Assembly: GCA_930986645.1 (NCBI GenBank)
Contig: CAKNJS010000025.1
Span: 1 to 38,532 of the forward strand
Direction of reading: 5' to 3'
Source: an uncultured Lachnoclostridium sp.
Lineage (GTDB): Bacteria; Bacillota; Clostridia; Lachnospirales; Lachnospiraceae
Length of the DNA: 38,532 nucleotides
Each line of letters opens with the position of its first letter. Position 1 is the first letter of the stretch. Shown here piece by piece: positions 32,773-38,532 of this stretch. The position numbers and the translations under genes are program-made. Under the pieces are notes generated by a model. It saw nothing but the letters and a program-made list of their open reading frames with translations, did not search any database and was not told where the DNA came from.

Positions 32773-33720
32773 ATGTATGAACCTGATGTGATGGTTTATC
32801 TGATGACAGGATTTCTGGACAGCGGTAAGACTCAGTTCCTTACATTTACGCTGAAACAGGATTATTTCCAGATTGACGGAAAGACCCTTTTGATTCTCTG
32901 CGAAGAAGGGGAAGAAGAGTATGACCCGATGGAAATGCTCAAATACGGTGTAGTCATTGAAAAAGTCGAGGATCAGGAAGACCTGACAGAAGAATGGCTC
33001 GAAGAGATGAATAAAAAGCATGAGCCGGAGCGTGTCGTTGTAGAATACAACGGAATGTGGAAAGTGAGCGATTTTGAGAATATGAAGCTCCCTGCGGGCT
33101 GGGGGATTGAGCAGAAGATCACTACCGTAGACGCGAGTACATTCCAGATGTATCTGACCAATCTGAAACCGCTTTTTGTGGAGATGGTCAGAGGCGCGGA
33201 TATGGTCCTTTTTAACCGGTGCGAGGATATCAAACCTTTGGCAGGATACCGACGCAGCGTTAAGGTGGTAAGTCCTCAGGCAGAAGTAATTTTTGAGGAT
33301 GAAGAGGGCGAAATTGAAAATATTTTTGAAGACGAAGTCCCGTATGATCTCAAAGCACCTGTGATCGAGATCGCGAAAGAGGATTACGGTATCTGGTATG
33401 TGGATATGATGGAAAATCCTGACCGTTATAAGGGGAAAGTAGTTGAATACACGGCGAAAGTGCTTAAACCGAGAACATTTCCGGCAAAAGTATTTATGGC
33501 CGGCCGTATGGCAATGACGTGCTGTGCGGATGATACATCGTTTCTTGGTTATGTGTGCAGAAGTGCATACGCACCGAAGCTTAAACCCGGACAGTGGGTA
33601 AAGATAAGAGCAAAGATCCGCTTTGCCAATGTTTCTGTATACCGCGGCGAGGGGCCGGTGCTGGAAGCTGAACATATAGAGCTTGCAGATCCGATAGAAG
33701 AACTGGTATACTTCAATTAA
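32773..33720 (+). CDS. CobW-like GTPase fused to a YcgQ/DUF1980-like domain
   Basis: A 315-residue protein with two parts. The N-terminal part (about 1-180) is a shortened G3E GTPase with a P-loop GFLDSGKTQF at 13-22, 'RVVVEYNGMWKVSDFENMKL' in the place of the EPSG segment, and 'ADMVLFNRCEDIKP' in the place of NKxD. It lacks the GCxCC metal motif. The C-terminal part (about 210-310) resembles the DUF1980/YcgQ domain (TIGR03943), with 'YVDMMENPDRYKGKVVEYTA', 'GRMAMTCCADDTSFLGYVC' at about 244-262 and 'LKPGQWVKIRAKIRF'. In Bacillus subtilis, ycgQ, ycgR and the CobW gene yciC are linked in zinc limitation. This protein joins two of these parts. No YcgR-type permease is in the window. Confidence 0.8.
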   Translation: MYEPDVMVYLMTGFLDSGKTQFLTFTLKQDYFQIDGKTLLILCEEGEEEYDPMEMLKYGVVIEKVEDQEDLTEEWLEEMNKKHEPERVVVEYNGMWKVSDFENMKLPAGWGIEQKITTVDASTFQMYLTNLKPLFVEMVRGADMVLFNRCEDIKPLAGYRRSVKVVSPQAEVIFEDEEGEIENIFEDEVPYDLKAPVIEIAKEDYGIWYVDMMENPDRYKGKVVEYTAKVLKPRTFPAKVFMAGRMAMTCCADDTSFLGYVCRSAYAPKLKPGQWVKIRAKIRFANVSVYRGEGPVLEAEHIELADPIEELVYFN

Positions 33721-33795
33721 AAGGTATATACGGCATGAAAACAGAAAATATATGCCGGGGATGCAAATACGATCAAGTCAGGAGGAGATTGAAAA

Positions 33796-34755
33796 ATGGA
33801 GAAAAAGTATGATGTGATCGCTCTGGGAGAATTACTGATTGACTTTACAATGAACGGACAGAGTGAACAGGGCAACAATATGTTTGAGGCGTGTCCCGGA
33901 GGAGCTCCGTGCAATGTGCTGGCTCTTCTCAACAAAATGGGCAAGAAGACAGCATTTCTCGGAAAAGTGGGAAAGGATCAATTCGGCACACTGCTGAGAG
34001 ATACAATTACAGATGCAGGAATTGATGCGTCTCACCTTGTGATAGATGATAAGGTAAATACGACTTTGGCATTTGTACATACTTTCCCTGACGGAGACCG
34101 TGAATTTTCTTTCTACCGCAATCCGGGGGCTGATATGATGCTCACAGAAGAGGAAGTAGATCCTGAATTTATTGCACAGACAAAGATTTTCCATTTTGGA
34201 ACACTGTCAATGACACACGATGGAGTAAGAGCAGCAACAAAGAAAGCAATTCAGGCAGCGAAAGATGCAGGATGTCTGGTTTCATTTGATCCGAATCTGC
34301 GCCCGCCGCTCTGGTCTTCTCTGGATCTTGCAAAAGAACAGATGGAATACGGTTTTGGAAAGTGTGACATTCTGAAAATTTCCGACAATGAGATTCAGTT
34401 TGTATCGGGAAAAGAGGATTATGACGAGGGAATTGCCTATCTTCAGGAAAAATACAATATTCCGATGATCCTGCTTACAATGGGAAAAGACGGAAGCCGG
34501 GCATATTACAAAGGAATGCGTGTGGAGCGTCCGGGATTTACTGTTAAGGCAATCGAGACGACAGGCGCAGGCGATACATTCTGCGGAAGCTCTCTTAACT
34601 ATATCATAGAGCATGGATTTGATAATCTGACGGAAGACCAGCTGGGAGAGCTGCTCACATTCGCAAATGCGGCAGCGGCGATCGTGACGACAAAGAAAGG
34701 TGCAATCCGGTCTATGCCGGAGAGGGCTGAAGTAGAGGCGCTGATCCGCGGATAA
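33796..34755 (+). CDS. PfkB-family carbohydrate kinase, probable fructokinase
   Basis: A 319-residue sugar kinase of the ribokinase fold. It begins 'YDVIALGELLIDFTMNGQS', with 'ACPGGAPCNVLALLNKMGKK' and 'GKVGKDQFGTLLRDTITDAG' in the sugar-binding region, and the catalytic signature 'TTGAGDTFCGSSLNY' with its Asp near the C-terminus. The pattern is that of ScrK/fructokinase proteins. AGGAGG precedes ATG 33796. It could act on fructose released from sucrose-type sugars, consistent with the nearby importer that resembles MsmEFG. Confidence 0.9.
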   Translation: MEKKYDVIALGELLIDFTMNGQSEQGNNMFEACPGGAPCNVLALLNKMGKKTAFLGKVGKDQFGTLLRDTITDAGIDASHLVIDDKVNTTLAFVHTFPDGDREFSFYRNPGADMMLTEEEVDPEFIAQTKIFHFGTLSMTHDGVRAATKKAIQAAKDAGCLVSFDPNLRPPLWSSLDLAKEQMEYGFGKCDILKISDNEIQFVSGKEDYDEGIAYLQEKYNIPMILLTMGKDGSRAYYKGMRVERPGFTVKAIETTGAGDTFCGSSLNYIIEHGFDNLTEDQLGELLTFANAAAAIVTTKKGAIRSMPERAEVEALIRG

Positions 34756-34786
34756 AATTCCGATTTTCCGGATTGATAAAGTATCC

Positions 34787-34917
34787 GCCGGGAGGCAGGT
34801 ATTGCTAACGCACACATTTTCATTCGGTCGCAGCGTAACGGTACATAAGAGCGCAAAAGGCGCGCTCTAAGTGCCGACGCTGCTCCAACGGTGCGTACGC
34901 AATACCTGTCTCCCGGC
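34787..34917. repeat. Large hairpin C downstream of the fructokinase gene
   Basis: The outer arms 34787-34805 and 34899-34917 match at 18 of 19 positions. Further pairs lie inside: ACGCAC 34808-34813 with GTGCGT 34891-34896; GCAGCGT 34830-34836 with ACGCTGC 34877-34883; GGTAC 34840-34844 with GTGCC 34871-34875 (one G-U); and AGAGCGC 34848-34854 with GCGCTCT 34862-34868. The whole 131 nt can fold as one branchless hairpin with internal loops. It has no T-tract and starts 32 bp after the fructokinase stop. Confidence 0.75.
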
Positions 34918-34943
34918 TGCTTTCTTTCCTATTCCGAGAATTC

Positions 34944-35016
34944 TCATACAAACGGGTAGAAGAAGCGGCTTCCCTGACTATGATCTCATTGCTTCGGCTT
35001 CTGCCAATTTGTATGA
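34944..35016. repeat. Hairpin D between the two larger hairpins
   Basis: TCATACAAA at 34944-34952 pairs perfectly with TTTGTATGA at 35008-35016. After a 2x2 internal loop, GGTAGAAG pairs with CTTCTGCC (one G-U). The 67-codon open frame across it has no ribosome site. Confidence 0.55.
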
Positions 35017-35076
35017 ACTTTTATCGCTCCGGCTCAGGATTAGAAAAACAGGAAAAGTGAACAAATACGTCTGACC

Positions 35077-35158
35077 TGATGCACAATCCGCGGACAGAGG
35101 AAGATTGATAACGGCGACTGTAACCGGAGCCGAGATCAATCTTCCTCTGTCCGCGGAT
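35077..35158. repeat. Long-hairpin repeat element, copy 2 (simple form)
   Basis: The arms 35086-35109 and 35135-35158 are perfectly complementary over 24 bp. The 25-nt loop holds a further CGGC/GCCG pair (35112-35115 with 35129-35132) and CTGTAACCGGAGC at 35118-35130, which is identical to 24992-25004. The flank TGATGCAC at 35077-35084 equals 24812-24819. This is the un-nested relative of the element at 24812-25034. The remaining 76 bp up to the AraC gene (35159-35234) shows nothing clear. Confidence 0.8.
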
Positions 35159-35234
35159 ACGTGAGTCAGTCATTCCGTATCTGCTCCCTTTTCAAACGAT
35201 TTTCCTTTCTTGAGCCGGTACGAAAAATCGAAAT

Positions 35235-36086
35235 TTATTTCATAATCTGATTCTTATTTCTCCATTCTCTCGGAGATATTCCAAACACATTTTTGAATGC
35301 TCTTGAAAAGTGCAGCTGATTGGGATAGCCTACAGCATTTCCGATATCACTGATGGAAAGAGTGGTCAGTTTTAACAGTTCGGCAGCTTTTGTCATACGG
35401 TAATTGAGCAGGAACTGTTGCGGCGATTTCCCTACGGTATCTTTGAAGATCCTGCCGAAGTAGGTGCGGTTCAATCCGCAGAATGCCGCGATCCCTTCTA
35501 CGGTAATATCATTCTGAAAGTTCTGCTCGATATAGTTTAATGCCTCTTTGATATAGAAGTCGCGAACTTTGCCGCTGGTCGATACATGAGTGGATGCGGC
35601 AGAACGGGCAAGAAAATCCGCAAAGAGGTACAGATGACCGATCAGGTGGAATGAAGAGGCGTTCCCGTGTTCTGCTATATAGACCATTTCATTTACCATG
35701 TTCTCCCGCAGATCTTTGTGGGATGCATGATAGACCGGATGGTCGGGAGACAGCCCGGCAGTCTCTATGATCTCTCTGACACGCATTCCGTCAAATTCCA
35801 GCCATGTATATTCCCATGGAAGTTTTTCATCGGCAATATAGGTTGTGATCTGCCGGGGAAAGATCATAAAGCCCTGACCTGTGTGAATCTGATATTCATG
35901 GGATTGACCTTTGGAATCAGCGGCGATCAGTTTCCCGGTGCCGGATAAAACATAATGAAAAAGATAATGATTTCTTGTGGCAGGACCGAAAGAATGAGCT
36001 GGCGGACACTGTTCTCGTCCAAACTGGTACAGGCAGAGATCAATATAATTTTCACTTGGAAATACAGTAAATACAGAATCGCTCAT
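35235..36086 (-). CDS. AraC-family regulator of sugar uptake (MsmR-like)
   Basis: A 283-residue regulator. The N-terminal arabinose-binding-type cupin (about 20-120) includes 'HYVLSGTGKLIAADSKGQSH' and 'GFMIFPRQITTYIAD'. The C-terminal double helix-turn-helix (about 180-280) includes 'ITVEGIAAFCGLNRTYFGRI' and 'ISDIGNAVGYPNQLHFSRAF'. GGGAG is 8 nt before ATG 36086. It is divergent from the CUT1 importer at 36323, the usual layout for the MsmR regulator of multiple-sugar or raffinose uptake, so it very likely controls that operon. Confidence 0.93.
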   Translation of the reverse strand: MSDSVFTVFPSENYIDLCLYQFGREQCPPAHSFGPATRNHYLFHYVLSGTGKLIAADSKGQSHEYQIHTGQGFMIFPRQITTYIADEKLPWEYTWLEFDGMRVREIIETAGLSPDHPVYHASHKDLRENMVNEMVYIAEHGNASSFHLIGHLYLFADFLARSAASTHVSTSGKVRDFYIKEALNYIEQNFQNDITVEGIAAFCGLNRTYFGRIFKDTVGKSPQQFLLNYRMTKAAELLKLTTLSISDIGNAVGYPNQLHFSRAFKNVFGISPREWRNKNQIMK

Positions 36087-36181
36087 ATGGAGTTCTCCCT
36101 TCTGCTATTTTAAAGCACGTTTTCTTTGTTACTTTAAATAATTTTCCGCTTTTAGAAAGATTATAAACTAAAACATTCCAA

Positions 36182-36222
36182 AATGCGACCCGACTTATCA
36201 AAAATAACATATAAGTCGCATT
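36182..36222. promoter_or_regulatory. Operator-like dyad in the AraC/importer gap
   Basis: AATGCGAC (36182-36189) is the complement of GTCGCATT (36215-36222). Shifted by a few bases, CGACTTAT (36191-36198) is the complement of ATAAGTCG (36211-36218). Two overlapping dyads at this spacing could bind an AraC dimer in front of the importer promoter. Confidence 0.5.
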
Positions 36223-36264
36223 GTGGTATAAAACACGGGAAATTCGGATATTTTAGAAAATTTT

Positions 36265-36278
36265 TATAATGTTATAAT
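36265..36278 (+). promoter_or_regulatory. Candidate -10 boxes of the CUT1 importer operon
   Basis: TATAAT occurs at 36265-36270 and again at 36273-36278. No good -35 box is found 17 bp upstream of either, which suits an AraC-activated promoter. The dyad at 36182-36222 lies 43-50 bp upstream. Confidence 0.4.
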
Positions 36279-36322
36279 ATTTTTATAAGCGGAAAAGCTA
36301 AAAGGAAGGAGCTGAAACAACT

Positions 36323-37606
36323 ATGAAAAAGAAAAAAGCGATCAGTGCGGTACTTGCAGCGTCCATGCTTGCGGCAGTGATTCTTCCGGGATGCGGTTCG
36401 GACGAGAACAGCGGAGTGACGGAGATCGAGATCCTGCAGTACAAGCCGGAGGCGGCGACGTACTTCGATCAGGTGGAAGAGCAGTTTAACGCAACTCACG
36501 ATGACATCCATCTGACCATCAGTTCTCCGAACGATGCGAGCACGATCATGAGAACGAGGTTCGTCCGTGACGATTATCCGGACATCATCGGAATAGGAGG
36601 AGATATTAACTACTCTTACTATGTTGATGCGGATATTCTTGCAGATGTATCTGATTATCCGGGACTGGCGGATGTAAAGCAGTCATATCTGGATATTCTG
36701 GAGAACCTTGAGATTACTCCGAAAGATGGTGTGTTTGGTGTGCCTTATGTGGCAAATGCAGCAGGTATCCTGTACAACAAGGATATGTTTGAAGAACACG
36801 GCTGGCAGATCCCGGAATCTTGGGATGAACTGATCGATCTGTGCGAAGAGATCAAGTCAGAAGGAATCCTGCCGTTCTATTTCGGTTTCCGTGATACATG
36901 GACCTGTCTGGCACCGTGGAACTCACTTGCTGTAGATCTTGCACCGGCCGATACGTGTAAGAAGGTTAATGCAGGCGAGACGACATTTACGGACAATTAC
37001 AGAGAGGTGGCCGAGAAATGTCTGGAGCTTGTAAGCTACGGACCGGAAGATCCGGTAGCCTATGGTTATAATGATGCCTGTACGGCATTTGCAAACGGTG
37101 AGTCTGCAATGTACCCGATCGGAAGTTATGCAGTACCGCAGATTCTTTCTGTAAATCCGGATATGAACATCGATTCGTTTGTAACACCGGGTAATGACGA
37201 TGCGGACAAGAATACATTGAACTCCGGCGTAGACCTTATGTTTGCCGTTACCGCTGCGTGCGAGCATAAGGAAGAAGCATATGAAGTGCTTGATTTCCTG
37301 ATGGAAGATGAAAATATTCAGGCATACATAGATGATCAGAATGCTGTTCCGTGTAAAGAAGGAGACTTCGATCTGGCGCCTATGCTTGACGGTATGAAAC
37401 CCTACATCGAGTCCGGCAACATGACGGATTATCAGGATCACTACTATCCGTCAGAGATGGCTGTTGACGCACAGATCCAGACATTGATCATCAATAAGGA
37501 CGTGGATGCATTTCTTGCCAAGTTTGATAAAGACTGGCAGAGATATAACAGAGATATTATCCGTGAGGTTCAGGAATACAACGAAGAACACGGAACTTCC
37601 GAATAG
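36323..37606 (+). CDS. Sugar-binding lipoprotein of a CUT1 ABC importer (MsmE-like)
   Basis: A 427-residue extracellular solute-binding protein family 1 member. The signal peptide is MKKKKAISAVLAASMLAAV, with the lipobox LPGC (Cys24). Features: 'EEQFNATHDDIHLTISSPND', 'YPDIIGIGGD', 'GVFGVPYVANAAGILYNKDM', 'AFANGESAMYPIGSYAVPQI' and 'AVTAACEHKEEAYEVLDFLM'. AGGAAGGAG precedes ATG 36323. It collects an oligosaccharide for the permeases that follow. The gene order (AraC regulator, binding protein, two permeases) resembles the raffinose/multiple-sugar msm operon. The exact sugar cannot be read. Confidence 0.94.
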   Translation: MKKKKAISAVLAASMLAAVILPGCGSDENSGVTEIEILQYKPEAATYFDQVEEQFNATHDDIHLTISSPNDASTIMRTRFVRDDYPDIIGIGGDINYSYYVDADILADVSDYPGLADVKQSYLDILENLEITPKDGVFGVPYVANAAGILYNKDMFEEHGWQIPESWDELIDLCEEIKSEGILPFYFGFRDTWTCLAPWNSLAVDLAPADTCKKVNAGETTFTDNYREVAEKCLELVSYGPEDPVAYGYNDACTAFANGESAMYPIGSYAVPQILSVNPDMNIDSFVTPGNDDADKNTLNSGVDLMFAVTAACEHKEEAYEVLDFLMEDENIQAYIDDQNAVPCKEGDFDLAPMLDGMKPYIESGNMTDYQDHYYPSEMAVDAQIQTLIINKDVDAFLAKFDKDWQRYNRDIIREVQEYNEEHGTSE

Positions 37607-37625
37607 GAAAGGAGCGGGGTAGATT

Positions 37626-38498
37626 ATGAAAAAAGTAAATGACAGCAAGCGGACATATATGCTGATCACAATACCGATTCTGGCACTGTTTGTCTGCTTC
37701 AATACAGTACCGCTGATCCGCGGTGTGGTCTACAGTTTTACGAACTTTAAAGGTTTTGGTACATATGATTTTGTCGGATTCAGAAACTATATGGATCTGT
37801 TTACAGACCCAAGAATCGGCGGATCATACCTGTTCACGATTAAACTGGCTGTTGTGGCGACGATCCTGACGAATGTGATCAGTCTGATCCTTGCCCTTGG
37901 CCTGAACAGCAAGATTAAAGGAAAGACATTCTTAAGAGCAGCTTACTTCGTTCCGAATGTACTTGGAGCACTGGTTGTAGGTTATATCTTCCAGTATTTC
38001 TTTACATATATCCTTCCGGGACTTGGAAAGGCTCTTGGAATCGACGCTCTGAGCGGAAGTATGCTGTCGAACAGCAAGACTGCATGGATCGCGATCGTGA
38101 TCGTGTGTGCTTGGCAGTCCATCGCCATGAATACGATCATCTACATCTCAGGTCTTCAGACAGTGCCGGAAGATGTATATGAAGCAGGCGATCTGGATGG
38201 AGCTACAGGATGGAAGAAGTTCAGATATCTTACATTCCCTCTGATCATTCCTTTCTTTACGATCAACATGGTTCTGTGCGTTAAGAACTTCCTGATGGTG
38301 TTCGATCAGATCATGGCTATGACAAAGGGCGGCCCGGAACAGAGTACAGAGTCAATCTCCTACCTGATCTATAACAATGGTCTGTCAGGCGGAAGCTTCG
38401 GATATCAGAGTGCGAATGCGGTTGTATTCTTCATCGTGATCGTTGCAATCTCCGTAGCGCAGATGTCTATATCAAGTAAGAAGGAGGAACAGTTATAA
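37626..38498 (+). CDS. CUT1 ABC importer permease (MsmF-like)
   Basis: A 290-residue permease with six hydrophobic helices. The family EAA loop is at 'PEDVYEAGDLDGATGWKKFR' followed by TFPLIIP. 'NLTDN'-type motifs are absent, as normal for CUT1 inner subunits. AAAGGAG precedes ATG 37626. It starts 19 bp after the binding-protein gene, and its stop codon overlaps the ATG of the next permease by one base. Confidence 0.95.
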   Translation: MKKVNDSKRTYMLITIPILALFVCFNTVPLIRGVVYSFTNFKGFGTYDFVGFRNYMDLFTDPRIGGSYLFTIKLAVVATILTNVISLILALGLNSKIKGKTFLRAAYFVPNVLGALVVGYIFQYFFTYILPGLGKALGIDALSGSMLSNSKTAWIAIVIVCAWQSIAMNTIIYISGLQTVPEDVYEAGDLDGATGWKKFRYLTFPLIIPFFTINMVLCVKNFLMVFDQIMAMTKGGPEQSTESISYLIYNNGLSGGSFGYQSANAVVFFIVIVAISVAQMSISSKKEEQL

Positions 38499-38532
38499 TG
38501 TATGAGAAAATGAAAGCAAGAGTAAACTGGCC
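38498..38532 (+). CDS. Start of the second CUT1 permease (MsmG-like), cut by the window end
   Basis: Only 11 full codons are visible, beginning MYEKMKARVNW. ATG 38498 overlaps the previous stop by one base (TAATG) and follows AAGGAGG at 38482-38488. The position right after the first permease makes the partner permease the expected product; the residues alone cannot prove it. Confidence 0.6.
   Translation, partial: MYEKMKARVNW

Noticed and set aside
32218-33675. 485-codon open frame on the minus strand opposite the two CobW genes
   Set aside because: Methionine- and valine-rich part is the reverse reading of the His-rich tract; the plus-strand proteins have clear motifs.
34871-35074. 67-codon plus-strand frame downstream of the fructokinase gene
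   Set aside because: Runs through hairpins C and D, no ribosome site, no family resemblance.

Overview
The window looks like a piece of chromosome from a Gram-positive anaerobe of the Clostridia, most likely a gut Lachnospiraceae. This rests on the strong AGGAGG-type ribosome binding sites, lipobox-anchored sugar-binding proteins, a LytTR/GHKL two-component pair, a YlmC/YmxH-type PRC-barrel protein, and the secG-rnr-smpB order. The genus cannot be fixed from the sequence alone. I see no rRNA or tRNA gene, CRISPR array, phage gene or transposase.

Layout. 1-2.1 kb: a LytTR response regulator and its GHKL sensor kinase. 2.3-8.4 kb: a glycoside hydrolase group made of a membrane-anchored GH3 enzyme with its two catalytic domains in swapped order, a GtrA-like membrane protein, and a second GH3 enzyme of normal order. 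8.4-19.8 kb: an L-fucose region with an AraC regulator, L-fucose isomerase, a rhamnulokinase-type kinase, a LacI regulator, a ribose-type ABC importer (permease, ATPase, second permease, lipoprotein) and L-fucose mutarotase. A fuculose-phosphate aldolase is absent. 19.8-24.7 kb: housekeeping genes (a hypothetical gene, secG, rnr, smpB, nudC, bacteriohemerythrin). 25.0-29.0 kb, minus strand: a TrhA/hemolysin III protein, a carbamate kinase-like protein with altered motifs, a DUF975-CmpB-like membrane fusion and a DUF3783 protein. 29.2-31.6 kb: ylmC-like, nrdR, truA and xthA. 31.6-33.7 kb: two consecutive CobW/G3E GTPases, one with a very His-rich metal-binding tail and one fused to a YcgQ-like (DUF1980) domain, which suggests a metal homeostasis pair. 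33.8-38.5 kb: a fructokinase, a long noncoding stretch full of hairpins, an AraC regulator, and a divergent CUT1 sugar importer that runs off the end.

The least expected content is noncoding. Two intergenic regions about 10.3 kb apart (24812-25034 and 35077-35158) carry members of the same long-hairpin repeat family. They share collinear words, but their stem arms differ in a compensating way: each arm pairs almost perfectly with its partner although the two copies differ. The first copy looks like the second with another long hairpin, containing a bidirectional terminator, nested in its loop. Two further large hairpins sit beside the second copy. The other points I would check first are the CobW-DUF1980 fusion, the domain-swapped GH3 locus, the altered active-site motifs of the carbamate kinase-like protein, and a LacI-type operator recurring around the fucose transporter promoter.
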